In this document: in pieces, positions 8,628 through 17,374 of the stretch
Numbering within the stretch: position 1 is the stretch's first letter
How the letters are laid out: each line of letters opens with the position of its first letter
Assembly (NCBI GenBank): GCA_024233865.1
Contig: JACKPA010000006.1
Location: 198,501-262,500 of the forward strand
DNA from: Leptospiraceae bacterium
GTDB lineage: Bacteria; Spirochaetota; Leptospiria; Leptospirales; Leptospiraceae
Direction: 5' to 3'
DNA: 64,000 nucleotides
Position numbers and translations under genes: made by a program
Notes under the pieces: model-generated
Databases searched by the model: none
Seen by the model: the letters and a program-made list of their open reading frames with translations, nothing else
Told to the model about the DNA's origin: nothing

Positions 8628-9146
8628 ATGGATTGGGCTAATTATTCCTATTTATTCTGGATTGCTGCTGGAATTTTTTTAATGTTTATTGAATTAATAG
8701 TTCCCGGAGTATTTATTGTTTTTATAGGAATCGGCGGTGTATTAACCGGTGTTATGACCTATCTTTTTGGATTTGGGATTGTACCACAAGTGATAACATG
8801 GATTTTCAGCTCGTTTTTTATTGTTCTATTAGGTGCTCCTTTGTTAAAAAAAATTTTTCCATCGGATTCAAAATATATTCCACTAAAAGAAGACGATTCT
8901 ATCGGAAAAATTGTTAAGGTTGTTGCAACCGTAAACTCACATGACAATCAAGGTAGGATTCGCTACCAAGGAACAGAATGGAATGCTGTTTGCAAAGGTG
9001 CTGAAATTTCAGTCTCTACCTATGTCAAAATACTTGCCAGAAATAACTTGACTTTTCTAGTTGAAAAAGCAAGCGAATCTGAAGTGGAAAATTTTTTAAA
9101 TTCATTAAAGGATAAAAAGGAACCAATTAAATTTGATTCATTTTAA
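8628..9146 (+). CDS. NfeD-family membrane protein
   Basis: About 172 residues from ATG 8628. That start is preferred over the TTG at 8613 because GAGG lies 9-10 bases upstream of it. Three close hydrophobic segments (MDWANYSYLFWIAAGIF, then GVFIVFIGIGGVLTGVM, then a third) are followed by a C-terminal OB-fold-like domain with IGKIVKVVATVNS, GRIRYQGTEWNA and ISVSTYVKILA. This is the NfeD layout. NfeD proteins pair with SPFH/stomatin proteins in membrane microdomains, and two stomatin genes follow directly. The 13-base gap to the next gene supports an operon. Confidence 0.88.
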   Translation: MDWANYSYLFWIAAGIFLMFIELIVPGVFIVFIGIGGVLTGVMTYLFGFGIVPQVITWIFSSFFIVLLGAPLLKKIFPSDSKYIPLKEDDSIGKIVKVVATVNSHDNQGRIRYQGTEWNAVCKGAEISVSTYVKILARNNLTFLVEKASESEVENFLNSLKDKKEPIKFDSF

Positions 9147-9159
9147 AAAGGAATAGATT

Positions 9160-10104
9160 ATGGATGGTATTTTAATTCTAATCACAATTTTACTGGTTTT
9201 AGCAATAGTTATTATCGTTAAAACATTCATTGTTGTTCCCCAACAATATGCCTATATTAAAGAAAGGTTTGGGAAATACCAAGGGACTTTAAATTCTGGG
9301 TTTTATTTTTTAATTCCGTTTGTAGATAAAATTCATTATAAACATAACCTAAAAGAAATAACCTATGATGTTGACCCGCAAGAATGTATTACGCGGGATA
9401 ACGTTAGTGTGGAAATTGACGGTATATTGTACTTAAAGGTAATTGAACCCAAAAAAGCTTCTTATGGAATAGATCATTACTTAAATGCTTCCATTCAATT
9501 GGCGAAAACAACACTAAGGTCTGAAATAGGCAAGTTAAATTTGGATGATACCTTTGCAGAAAGAGAATCCATTAATTCTCATGTTGTAAACCAGCTAGAC
9601 TCAGCTACTGACCCATGGGGAATTAAGATAACAAGGTATGAAATCAAAAACATTTCTCCTCCTAAGCAAGTTCTGAGTTCCATGGAACAACAAATGAAAG
9701 CCGAAAGAGAAAAAAGGGCTGAAATTACGATTTCCGAAGGAGAAAAGATTTCCAGAATCAATAGGTCTTTAGGAGATAAAAAGGAGGCAATAAATATTTC
9801 CGAAGGAGATAAAATCAGGCTTATCAATGAGGCAGAGGGAAAAGCCGCTGAAATTGAAATGGTTTCTACCGCAACCGCAAATGGTTTAAAAATGGTGTCC
9901 AATGCAATTTCCAAAGACGGTGGTTACGAAGCAGTGGACTTAAGAGTTGCTCAATCTTATTTGGAAAGCGTAGGAAAAATTTTAGCATCTTCCAAAACTT
10001 CCGTTCTGCCTTTACAGGTTGCCAACGTACTTTCGGTATTTGAAGGCTTTTCTAAAGTCACATCCAGCACAAAAGATTCTTTAAAAATGGGAGATAAAAA
10101 ATGA
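9160..10104 (+). CDS. SPFH/Band 7 (stomatin/QmcA-like) membrane protein 1
   Basis: A 314-residue protein with one N-terminal membrane anchor (residues about 3-25), then the Band 7 domain. Recognisable parts are VVPQQYAYIKERFGKYQ, SGFYFLIPFVDKI, DPQECITRDNVSVEIDG and WGIKITRYEIKNISPP. A charged coiled-coil region rich in EGEK/EGDK repeats follows from about residue 175 to 235. Stomatin-type proteins oligomerise at the inner membrane and organise membrane domains or regulate proteases. It is second in the nfeD operon and ends in a 4-base ATGA overlap with a paralogous gene. Confidence 0.92.
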   Translation: MDGILILITILLVLAIVIIVKTFIVVPQQYAYIKERFGKYQGTLNSGFYFLIPFVDKIHYKHNLKEITYDVDPQECITRDNVSVEIDGILYLKVIEPKKASYGIDHYLNASIQLAKTTLRSEIGKLNLDDTFAERESINSHVVNQLDSATDPWGIKITRYEIKNISPPKQVLSSMEQQMKAEREKRAEITISEGEKISRINRSLGDKKEAINISEGDKIRLINEAEGKAAEIEMVSTATANGLKMVSNAISKDGGYEAVDLRVAQSYLESVGKILASSKTSVLPLQVANVLSVFEGFSKVTSSTKDSLKMGDKK

Positions 10105-11021
10105 TATTTTTATACGTAATATGGGGAATATTTTTCTTATATATCACCTACATGTTTGTTCGTTCCGTTAGGATTGTAAACAACCAGGAAGTTTTAATCG
10201 TAGAAAGATTAGGTCGTTATAACAGTACTTTAGAAGCAGGTTTGCATATTTTAATTCCTTTTATAGATAAGGTGACTTACCATCATACATTAAAGGAGCA
10301 AGCCATTGAAGTTCCACCTCAAATTTGTATCACCAAGGATAACGTTCAAATCAAGGTAGACGGAATTATTTATTTAAAAGTACTAGACCCTCAAAAATCA
10401 AGTTATGGTATTCAAGACTATCGTTTTGCAGCAAGTCAACTAGCGCAAACTACCATGAGGGCAGTAATAGGCGAGCTTGATCTGGACAAAACGTTTGAAT
10501 CCAGAGATTCCATCAATATGAAAATTGTAGAGGTTGTAGATCAAGCCTCTGATCCATGGGGAATCAAAGTCAACAGGTATGAAATTCAAAATTTAAGTCC
10601 ACCAAAAACCGTTTTGGAAGCGATGGAAAAACAAAAAACGGCTGAATTGAACAAAAAAGCTCAAATATCTCTTTCTGAGGGTGACAGAGATTCAAAAATA
10701 AATCGCTCGGAAGGTTTGAAACAGGAAGCCATAAATAAATCCGAAGGTGAAAAACAAAAAAGAATCAATGAAGCAGAAGGAAAAGCAAAAGAAATTGAAG
10801 CTTTGGCAATAGCTACAGCAAAAGGGATCGAATCGATTGCGGAATCAATTATATTAAAAGGTGGAAAAGAAGCAGTACGTTTAAAAATTGCAGAAAATTT
10901 TATTCATCAAATAATGAATATAGCCAAAAGTGATACAAACGTTATTCTACCAATGGATTTAACCAATATCAAAGCGTTTAATGAAGCAATAAAAGATATG
11001 GTTGATTCCAGGGGAGTTTGA
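10101..11021 (+). CDS. SPFH/Band 7 (stomatin/QmcA-like) membrane protein 2
   Basis: A 306-residue paralogue of the preceding gene with the same plan. An N-terminal membrane anchor is followed by a Band 7 core (VNNQEVLIVERLGRYN, AGLHILIPFIDKVTYHH, WGIKVNRYEIQNLSPP) and then a coiled coil with repeated SEG units (SEGDRDSKINRSEGLKQEA). The overlap ATGA at 10101-10104 points to translational coupling. Neighbouring paralogous SPFH proteins often form hetero-oligomers, like HflK and HflC, so a mixed complex is a reasonable inference here. HflKC themselves are less similar than QmcA. Confidence 0.92.
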   Translation: MIFLYVIWGIFFLYITYMFVRSVRIVNNQEVLIVERLGRYNSTLEAGLHILIPFIDKVTYHHTLKEQAIEVPPQICITKDNVQIKVDGIIYLKVLDPQKSSYGIQDYRFAASQLAQTTMRAVIGELDLDKTFESRDSINMKIVEVVDQASDPWGIKVNRYEIQNLSPPKTVLEAMEKQKTAELNKKAQISLSEGDRDSKINRSEGLKQEAINKSEGEKQKRINEAEGKAKEIEALAIATAKGIESIAESIILKGGKEAVRLKIAENFIHQIMNIAKSDTNVILPMDLTNIKAFNEAIKDMVDSRGV

Positions 11022-11081
11022 ATCTTTTTCTTTTAGAAACATGTTTGGATTTACAAAATTGAAAAAGCGAGAGTGATAAAA

Positions 11082-11873
11082 ATGCCAATTAGCAATGAAG
11101 ATATAGTTGAACTACAAAAGTTACAAAAAATGGTAACACAATTGGAAAATATATTAAAGGTTTCTCATAATGAGGAGCAAAAGCAAAGGGTATCCAAAGA
11201 CTTGGTTAAATACAGAAAAAGGATTTTGGAAATATCACCGGAAGGAATGCCCAGTAACATTTATACTCCTCCACCACAACCTCAACCTACCATATCCAGT
11301 AAAAACAAGGGTGAAGCATCAGATAGCGAAACCAATGATATACTTTCCAATATTGCTGTCCTAAAAATGTGTCCCCATAGCAATGATCAAGAAATCAATT
11401 TACTCGCAACAATAATTACCATTATGGAGAATGAGTATCTTCCTATACTAGGAGAATCTCATATAAAATTGGATTTTTCACATGCTACGGAAAGAGACAA
11501 TGTATTTAAATATATGGAAAACATACGTAGAAATATGAAGGTTTTATCTGAGACAATTGAAGAGTTTGCTTTGGCGGATAAACAAGATTTTAAAGAGCAA
11601 TTGGGGCGTATGAAAAACAAGCAATCTAGGATTTTTATTTCTGAAGCCGGTGATTTGTTTAAAAATTATAGGGACTTTTTGCAAAAGCTAGTAATTGATA
11701 TGGATGCCGGAGGTACTGTAGTCGTGAATTCGGACGAAAAAATACATTTTAACCCAAAATTTGAAAGAGCTACTACTTTGGAAGGTGTGGAAGTAAAAGA
11801 TGCGATAAAGCAATTTTACAATTTTACCAAAGCAGCTTTGTCCAATGTTAATCTCCCTTCGATGAAAAGGTAA
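11082..11873 (+). CDS. Conserved protein of unknown function with N-terminal coiled coil
   Basis: About 263 residues. ATG 11082 is chosen over GTG 11073 because of the GAGAG upstream. The first 50 residues form a charged helical segment (IVELQKLQKMVTQLENILK). A proline-rich linker (PPPQPQPT) follows, then a helical domain of about 190 residues with no motif I recognise. There is no signal peptide. It lies about 60 bases after the SPFH pair and overlaps pdxA by one base (TAATG), so it is cotranscribed with pdxA. It resembles proteins conserved without name in Leptospira-type genomes, but I cannot name a family. Confidence 0.7.
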   Translation: MPISNEDIVELQKLQKMVTQLENILKVSHNEEQKQRVSKDLVKYRKRILEISPEGMPSNIYTPPPQPQPTISSKNKGEASDSETNDILSNIAVLKMCPHSNDQEINLLATIITIMENEYLPILGESHIKLDFSHATERDNVFKYMENIRRNMKVLSETIEEFALADKQDFKEQLGRMKNKQSRIFISEAGDLFKNYRDFLQKLVIDMDAGGTVVVNSDEKIHFNPKFERATTLEGVEVKDAIKQFYNFTKAALSNVNLPSMKR

Positions 11874-12823
11874 TGAAACCCATTATTATATCCGGAGGTG
11901 ATCCCACTGGAATAGGTGAGGAAATATTTATTGATTCTATAAAGGAATTGCAAAAATTGTCTAAAAGTAGACTTGTAGTTTTTGTTTCTTCAATGAGAAA
12001 TTCAAAGATTTCTCAGTTTGAGCCGATAGAATTAGAAGAAAAAGTAAAAAATCTATCTAAAGGTTTGATTCTTTATAGGTCTAAAGACTTATTAAAAAAT
12101 CGAAAATACGCGAATAAACCAGGGAAACCAAGCGAATTATCTGGAAAAATTGCCTACGACTCATTGCAATTGGCAATTAAATTGCAAAAAAAAATTGGCG
12201 GAAACATGATAACTCTGCCTCTCAGCAAAGAGTGGGTTATAAAAGCTGGTATAAAGAACTTTGTTGGGCACACAGAAACTTTATCAAAAGAATACGGTAA
12301 AGATACTTTTATGATGATGGTGGGACAAAACCTGAGAGTAATACCATTAACGACTCATATTCCTATTGCAAAAGTATCCAAATTCTTAAAAAAGCTAAAA
12401 ATAGATTCCTTGATTCAATCTATTAAAAATAATCAAATGTTTCATAATCCGGTTATTGGATTTTGTGGACTCAATCCTCATGCTGGAGAAAATGGTAAAA
12501 TTGGAAAAGAAGAGATAGAAATTTTAATACCATATATAACAATGATGAAAAAAAATGGTTTAAAGGTAGAAGGTCCTCTTGCGGCTGATTCCGTTTTTAC
12601 AAAACATTGTATGGATAAATATAATTTAATTTTATCTTGCTACCATGACCAGGGGTTAATTCCTTTTAAGGCTTTGGAAGGTTTGAACGGAGTAAACGTC
12701 ACTTTAGGATTGAATTTTATAAGAGTTTCTCCGGATCATGGAACAGCATTTGATATTGCCGGGAAAGGAATGGCAAATTCTACTAGTTTTCAAAAATGTA
12801 TAAAATTATTAAAAGATATGTAG
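11873..12823 (+). CDS. pdxA: 4-hydroxythreonine-4-phosphate dehydrogenase
   Basis: A 316-residue cytoplasmic enzyme of vitamin B6 synthesis. It oxidises 4-phosphohydroxy-L-threonine, and the product is condensed by PdxJ to pyridoxine phosphate. Family motifs appear in order: SGGDPTGIGEE at the N-terminus, FVGHTE at about residue 132, GLNPHAGENGKIGKEE at about 200, ADSVFTKH, YHDQGLIPFKALEG at about 260, and SPDHGTAFDIAGKG near the C-terminus. These include the metal-binding histidines. Length is normal for the family. Its ATG overlaps the upstream stop codon by one base. A small membrane-protein gene follows after 7 bases. Confidence 0.95.
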   Translation: MKPIIISGGDPTGIGEEIFIDSIKELQKLSKSRLVVFVSSMRNSKISQFEPIELEEKVKNLSKGLILYRSKDLLKNRKYANKPGKPSELSGKIAYDSLQLAIKLQKKIGGNMITLPLSKEWVIKAGIKNFVGHTETLSKEYGKDTFMMMVGQNLRVIPLTTHIPIAKVSKFLKKLKIDSLIQSIKNNQMFHNPVIGFCGLNPHAGENGKIGKEEIEILIPYITMMKKNGLKVEGPLAADSVFTKHCMDKYNLILSCYHDQGLIPFKALEGLNGVNVTLGLNFIRVSPDHGTAFDIAGKGMANSTSFQKCIKLLKDM

Positions 12824-12830
12824 AGATTTT

Positions 12831-13262
12831 ATGACTATCATAGATCAAATTACTTTACCCATTTTTATTTTTTGGGGAATCGGATTAATTTTAGTATTCT
12901 TTAGAAGAGATTTGGATTTGCTTTGGAAGTCCTTATTTTTGTTGATATATGCGTTTTATATCTTACAATTTTTTCCTGAGATTTTACTTGGATACCAAAG
13001 GCTTGTTGGCAATTATCCAAAAGAAATTGTAAGTTGGATAAAGGGTATAGGAAAAGTATTTTATTACTTCCTTTTAATCGTTTGGCCAGTCCTTCTTGTC
13101 AGAGTCTTTTATTCCGCATCCGGTTATTTAAGTTTCTTAACCATTCGTTTGATGGTTTTTGCGACATTTTTATATTGGGTATTGTTTTACTGTTTTGTGT
13201 TTTTCAGCGCAGAAATTAACAACTTTTTCAATATTACCCTTATTCGTTTTTTGACTTTATAG
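12831..13262 (+). CDS. Small integral membrane protein, unknown
   Basis: A 143-residue protein made almost wholly of hydrophobic segments, with about four spans separated by short charged loops (RRDLDLLW, GYQRLVGNYPKEIVSW). No cysteine box, histidine pattern or other motif suggests an activity. It starts 7 bases after pdxA and is followed by a lipoprotein gene, so it is likely part of the same transcript. The frame is real by composition and spacing. I do not recognise a family. Confidence 0.65.
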   Translation: MTIIDQITLPIFIFWGIGLILVFFRRDLDLLWKSLFLLIYAFYILQFFPEILLGYQRLVGNYPKEIVSWIKGIGKVFYYFLLIVWPVLLVRVFYSASGYLSFLTIRLMVFATFLYWVLFYCFVFFSAEINNFFNITLIRFLTL

Positions 13263-13295
13263 ATAAATTTGGGTAAGCTTCATAGGGAGATTTAC

Positions 13296-14204
13296 ATGCA
13301 ATTAAAAAAAATAAAATTATTATTTATTACCATTATTTTCTTTTTATTACTTAATAGTTGTACCAAAGAGCTAATTTCAGAAAATAAAAGTGTTCAAATA
13401 TATCTTCAAAACAAAACTCTAATCCTGAACGCTTTAAAAGTTATTCTCTATAGGAATATAGTTTACAGCGGAATAGATCAAGGTAAAACCGTTTTAAATG
13501 TTTTTGACTTTGATCATACTCTTGCGGATACACTGACTATAGTTCCGGTTAAAGGAAAAGATGGAAATATTAGAAAAATTGATTCCAAGTGCTTAGGCTT
13601 AAAAGAGGGAGAAATCCCTGACTATAGCGTTTTTACTCGAGAAGAAGTTTATGATACCGTTCCGGTAAATCCGTCTTTGTTTCGATTGCAAGACGCAGTT
13701 AAACAGAAAGACGTTCTTAATTTTGTTATCACTGCTAGAAGCGATGTTACAACCTACAATGCTTTGTATGAATATTTAGCAGTACATAAGGCAGCTCCCA
13801 ATGGAATTTATGCCATGAACTCTGAAATTATGAACAGGCTATTATGGGAACAAATTAAGCTACCAAGCGATTTAAAGAAATTACCTGAAGGTTTAAAAAA
13901 ACCACTATTAATCGCTGGACTAATTGACTTAATTAACCAAAAAGGTTCCCAAGTTAAATTAGTAAGATACCATGAAGATACGGATGATTATTTGAAGGAA
14001 GGATTAAAATTCTTGCCTATTCAATTTTCAAAAATTCGTTTTGAGTGGTACGATTACATCCGAAGAAAAACCCTAATTGATTTTGAATATTTTGAAGATT
14101 TTTTCGCATTTTCTGAAAATGGAATCAGTTATCGTTCCAATGGCTCTGTTTTTTTACCGGAGGAAATATCAAAATATGACAGCAAAGATTGCCCGGTTCA
14201 ATAA
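13296..14204 (+). CDS. Lipoprotein with HAD-family hydrolase domain
   Basis: About 302 residues from ATG 13296, which has AGGGAGA just upstream; the TTG at 13269 is rejected. The N-terminus has a lysine-rich start, a hydrophobic run and the lipobox LLNSC. The HAD motif I appears as VFDFDHTLADT at about residue 75, with two aspartates spaced DxD as required. Motif II follows as VITARSD, and later YHEDTDDYLK could hold the motif III/IV acids. An exported phosphatase anchored to the periplasmic face of a membrane is therefore likely. The substrate is unknown. It ends the pdxA transcript and faces a convergent gene after about 110 bases. Confidence 0.75.
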   Translation: MQLKKIKLLFITIIFFLLLNSCTKELISENKSVQIYLQNKTLILNALKVILYRNIVYSGIDQGKTVLNVFDFDHTLADTLTIVPVKGKDGNIRKIDSKCLGLKEGEIPDYSVFTREEVYDTVPVNPSLFRLQDAVKQKDVLNFVITARSDVTTYNALYEYLAVHKAAPNGIYAMNSEIMNRLLWEQIKLPSDLKKLPEGLKKPLLIAGLIDLINQKGSQVKLVRYHEDTDDYLKEGLKFLPIQFSKIRFEWYDYIRRKTLIDFEYFEDFFAFSENGISYRSNGSVFLPEEISKYDSKDCPVQ

Positions 14205-14313
14205 TGTACTATGATTAGAATGATTTTCGGGATTACCATGATTTAACTCTTTTGATTTTCAAGGACTTTCTTTATTATATCCGAAAACCACTCTATCTTG
14301 AATAAATTAGTCT

Positions 14314-14763
14314 CTATAAGCCTGGTATTAAAGGTCTAAACCATGGTATACCTATTAAAATTGCTACTAAAGATAAAGAATAGTAGAAAAAGATGGTTCT
14401 ATATCTTGCATAGATAATTTTTTTCTTTTTGTACATTATTTTTGCTAAGTGTATAAAAACTGTAACAAGAAACATTGTAAAACTATGCTCTAAAACAAAA
14501 AACCTTAACGTTGGGTCAGTTACTATAGTTTTAAATTCTTTAAAATTTATTTTTGTTATCGGGCTTAAGAAAAAATACAATATCAGTCCGAGCAAAAATT
14601 GAACATCTACAGCAATAGTGCCAATTAAAAGCATTTTTTCATCTTTGTTAGACCATTCTCGATTTGACATCCAACCTGTAAAAGACTTAAAAACCACATA
14701 GGCAATTATAGCCAAACAAACCCATCTAAAAACATTGTGTAAACTTAAAATTATTGTATGCAT
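14314..14763 (-). CDS. Four-helix membrane protein, cytochrome b-like
   Basis: A 149-residue membrane protein with four spans. Conserved-looking histidines and polar residues lie in LHNVFRW (span 1), DVQFLLGLILYF (span 2) and EHSFTMFLVTVFIHLA (span 3), and the protein ends with IPWFRPLIPGL. This pattern matches small proteins in Bacteroidetes and spirochaetes that are often annotated as cytochrome b-like. Haem binding is not proven by sequence. It overlaps or abuts the following minus-strand membrane-protein gene by about one base, so the two may work together. Confidence 0.6.
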   Translation of the reverse strand: MHTIILSLHNVFRWVCLAIIAYVVFKSFTGWMSNREWSNKDEKMLLIGTIAVDVQFLLGLILYFFLSPITKINFKEFKTIVTDPTLRFFVLEHSFTMFLVTVFIHLAKIMYKKKKIIYARYRTIFFYYSLSLVAILIGIPWFRPLIPGL

Positions 14764-14764
14764 A

Positions 14765-15163
14765 CTATTTCTTTAATAAAATTTTTATATAGTCTAAAAC
14801 ATCAGTTCCCATATAATAAAGGGTAATTGCTGATAGACATACTATTGTTAAAACAATCGGATACAAATAGAATTGCAAGGTAAATAATTTTTTCAATTCT
14901 TTTAAGGCATCCATTAAATATTGAATATCGTTCCCTTGCGTGTCTACAACTAGTTGAAAAGATTTAGCTGCTCTTATTGTCCAAGCTCCCAAAAAAATAT
15001 AGGTAATACCAAAAAAAAAATTAGTTACATCTGAAATAGTGAGAACAATATTATAAAAACCTAAAATAATTCCAAAGACCCCTACATACCTCATCTTGTG
15101 AGCTAGATCGGAAAATATTAAATTTTCCTTCTCGTTGAATTCATAGTTGTCGTTATTTTCCAT
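14765..15163 (-). CDS. Membrane protein of unknown function
   Basis: A 132-residue protein. A charged N-terminal tail (MENNDNYEFNEKENLIF) is followed by three or four hydrophobic segments: YVGVFGIILGFYNIVLTIS, FFFGITYIFLGAWTIRAA, and one near the C-terminus. A polar loop between spans contains VVDTQGNDIQYLMDALKEL, and similar loops occur in small conserved membrane proteins of Leptospira-type genomes. No function is assigned. It lies just upstream of the cytochrome b-like gene and diverges from pgi with a 96-base gap. Confidence 0.6.
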   Translation of the reverse strand: MENNDNYEFNEKENLIFSDLAHKMRYVGVFGIILGFYNIVLTISDVTNFFFGITYIFLGAWTIRAAKSFQLVVDTQGNDIQYLMDALKELKKLFTLQFYLYPIVLTIVCLSAITLYYMGTDVLDYIKILLKK

Positions 15164-15259
15164 ATATAATTTCCTTAATATATTAGCTTAAACAATAGTT
15201 TAGAATTTTTATTTTTTGTCAAAAATAATATAGTATAGAATGATATTAAGGAAAATGAT

Positions 15260-16609
15260 ATGACAAACATAAAACTTAATCCAAAGTTTTTAAAAGGATT
15301 TTTAAAAGAAACGCAATTAGAAGATTTTTTGAAAAAATCTGTGGAAGCAAAAAAATTATTACACAATAAAGAAGGAGCTGGTTCTGACTTTTTAGGGTGG
15401 GTGGAGTTACCTAACCAAATTCAAGGTAAACAAATAAAAGAGCTACAAGAAACAGCAGAAAAAATTGCCGGTAATTCGGAATATCTGGTTGTTGTAGGTA
15501 TTGGTGGTTCGTATTTAGGTTCACGAGCTATTATAGAAGCCAATTCAAGTTCTTTTGATGTGGTTTCTTCTAATAAAACAAAAGTCCTTTACGCCGGGCA
15601 CCATATCGATCCGGACTACCATAATGAATTGTTGGATTTTTTAGAAGACAAAGAGTTTTCAATTAACGTGATCTCGAAGTCTGGAACAACAACCGAACCG
15701 GCGATAGCATTTCGAACATTGATGTCACTAGCGAAAAAAAAGTATGGAGAATCTAACCTAAAAAATAGAATTTATTCAACAACGGATTCCAAAAAAGGTG
15801 CTTTAAAAAAGCTTTCGGACGAATTCGGACTAAAAACTTTTGTAATACCGGACGATATTGGCGGCAGATTTTCTGTTTTAACACCGGTTGGATTGCTTCC
15901 TATTGCGGCTGCAGGAATAGATATACAAAAATTAGTAGATGGTGCGAGAACCATGGCTAGTTATTTAAAAAATGAAAATGACCCTTATGCCAATACATCT
16001 TGTTTATATGCAGCTTATCGAAATTTCTTTTATTCCGTTGGTCATAAACTAGAAATTTTGGTAAATTATAACCCCAAAATGCACTATTTTACGGAATGGT
16101 GGAAACAATTGTATGGAGAGAGTGAAGGCAAAGGAAAAAAAGGGATATTTCCAGCCGGAGTTGATTTGACCACTGATTTACATTCACTAGGTCAGTATAT
16201 CCAAGACGGTGAAAGAATAATTTTCGAAACAGTATTGAGCATCGTCTCACCTATGAAAAACCTTTTGATAGAAGAAGTGCAGGGTGACCCGGATGGCCTA
16301 AATTTTTTAGCTGGAAAAACTTTGTCCTACATCACAAACCAAGCAATGAAAGGTACCATGTTGGCTCATTTTGAAGGTGGTGTTCCTTGTATTGAGTTAC
16401 AAGTTCCTCAAATAAACTCGGAAATCTGTGGAGAATTGATCTATTTCTTTGAATATGCTTGCGGAATATCTGGATACCTTTTGGGAGTGAATCCTTTTGA
16501 TCAACCGGGAGTAGAAGACTATAAAAACAACATGTTTGCACTCTTGGGAAAAAAGGGATATGAATCCAAAAAGATAGAAGTTGAGAATAAACTAAAACAG
16601 TTGGATTGA
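15260..16609 (+). CDS. pgi: Glucose-6-phosphate isomerase
   Basis: A 449-residue cytoplasmic enzyme interconverting glucose-6-phosphate and fructose-6-phosphate. Motifs present are VVGIGGSYLGSRA at about residue 80, VISKSGTTTEPAIAFR at about 140 (phosphate-binding), a DDIGGRFS.LTPVGLLP segment at about 205, GKKGIFPAGVDLTTDLHS at about 300, and QPGVEDYK near the end. The length and the short form match the bacterial/Bacillus-type PGI subgroup. The gene stands alone: a divergent membrane gene lies upstream, and a MITE-like repeat containing a terminator lies directly downstream. Confidence 0.96.
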   Translation: MTNIKLNPKFLKGFLKETQLEDFLKKSVEAKKLLHNKEGAGSDFLGWVELPNQIQGKQIKELQETAEKIAGNSEYLVVVGIGGSYLGSRAIIEANSSSFDVVSSNKTKVLYAGHHIDPDYHNELLDFLEDKEFSINVISKSGTTTEPAIAFRTLMSLAKKKYGESNLKNRIYSTTDSKKGALKKLSDEFGLKTFVIPDDIGGRFSVLTPVGLLPIAAAGIDIQKLVDGARTMASYLKNENDPYANTSCLYAAYRNFFYSVGHKLEILVNYNPKMHYFTEWWKQLYGESEGKGKKGIFPAGVDLTTDLHSLGQYIQDGERIIFETVLSIVSPMKNLLIEEVQGDPDGLNFLAGKTLSYITNQAMKGTMLAHFEGGVPCIELQVPQINSEICGELIYFFEYACGISGYLLGVNPFDQPGVEDYKNNMFALLGKKGYESKKIEVENKLKQLD

Positions 16610-16620
16610 TTTTTTTATAG

Positions 16621-16757
16621 GGACTGTGTAAAAAGCCACTTCCAGCGGTCATTTGAGCGACGTGGTGAGTTAACCATAAAAAACCCCAATTAAATGTGGG
16701 GTTTTTGTATCAAAATGAGGGTGAAAATCTACTCAAGCGACCGCTTTTTACACAACC
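16621..16757. mobile_element. MITE-like element with GTGTAAAAAGC terminal inverted repeats
   Basis: TGTGTAAAAAGC at 16625-16636 is the exact reverse complement of GCTTTTTACACA at 16743-16754. GG-type ends lie outside both arms, and a second partial match (AGCGGTC..TTGAG) lies inside them. The element is about 137 bases and has no reading frame. Its ends resemble terminal repeats of insertion sequences, so it may be a non-autonomous derivative. A second element with similar ends is at 32,050-32,151. It encloses a terminator hairpin that now serves pgi. Confidence 0.65.
16679..16706. terminator. Rho-independent terminator, bidirectional in form
   Basis: AAAAACCCCA (16679-16688) and TGGGGTTTTT (16697-16706) form a perfect 10-base stem with an 8-base loop. 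Because the stem ends in A and T runs it could stop transcription from both pgi (plus) and the minus-strand operon that ends just downstream at 16771. Confidence 0.75.
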
Positions 16758-16770
16758 TCTTACATGGATT

Positions 16771-16971
16771 TCATTGTTTCGATAAATAATGAGTAAGCTC
16801 TAGTGCGATTTCATCTATGGCAAACTCCAAATACTTTTGATTTTCTATCTTTTTTTTGTATAGCTCATATTTTTCTGACTTTTTTAGGTAAGGACTTTTT
16901 TGAACTAAAATTGGTTTTGTTTTAGAGGCTTCTTTTTTTGCTAAATTTCCTTCTACATCCAAAGTTTTCAT
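16771..16971 (-). CDS. Small conserved protein, unknown
   Basis: A 66-residue, lysine-rich, probably helical protein (KKSEKYELYKKKIENQKYLEFAIDEIALELTHYLSKQ). A very strong ribosome site, AGGAGG, sits 5-6 bases before the ATG at 16971, which is the main reason to accept it. It is the last gene of the ribosomal/flagellar operon and ends just before a bidirectional terminator. No domain is recognised. Given the FlhB-like and HD-GYP genes upstream, a motility link is possible but not shown. Confidence 0.6.
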   Translation of the reverse strand: MKTLDVEGNLAKKEASKTKPILVQKSPYLKKSEKYELYKKKIENQKYLEFAIDEIALELTHYLSKQ

Positions 16972-17032
16972 AAGTTACCTCCTGTAACATTAGGTCATGG
17001 CACCATCCATGGAACCATTTATCCCATAAAAA

Positions 17033-17374
17033 CTAAAATAAATCCGTAAAAAATTCTACGTTTTCTCTTTCTATCTTTATTAGACAGAAAGATACTAGAT
17101 AATTTTTACTATATTTGGTATGTTTAGACAAAAAAAATTCTGTTAATTTCCTCATTTTACTAATTTTTTTTTCCGTAAAAGTCTCTAATGGTGAATAAAA
17201 TACTCCAGTCCAATTTTTAACTTCAGAAAAATATAGGGTTTCTCCTCTTAGAGAAATTATATCTATTTCACCTAAGCGGTTTCTAAAATTTGTATCAATA
17301 ATGGTGTGACCGCTTTTCTGTAAATACTCAATAGCAATACTTTCGCCTTCCTTACCCCTATCAATCTTATTCAT
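17033..17374 (-). CDS. yraN: YraN family (UPF0102) nuclease-fold protein
   Basis: About 113 residues from the ATG at 17374, which gives the family-typical start DRGKEGESIAIEYLQKSGHTI. The frame continues upstream to 17398 but would overlap the HD-GYP gene more. It contains FRNRLGEIDIISLRGETLYFSEVKNW, the E..D..........EVK pattern of the PD-(D/E)XK fold shared with Holliday-junction resolvases. The cellular role of YraN is not settled. It overlaps the upstream HD-GYP gene by 8 bases, so expression is coupled. Confidence 0.88.
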   Translation of the reverse strand: MNKIDRGKEGESIAIEYLQKSGHTIIDTNFRNRLGEIDIISLRGETLYFSEVKNWTGVFYSPLETFTEKKISKMRKLTEFFLSKHTKYSKNYLVSFCLIKIERENVEFFTDLF

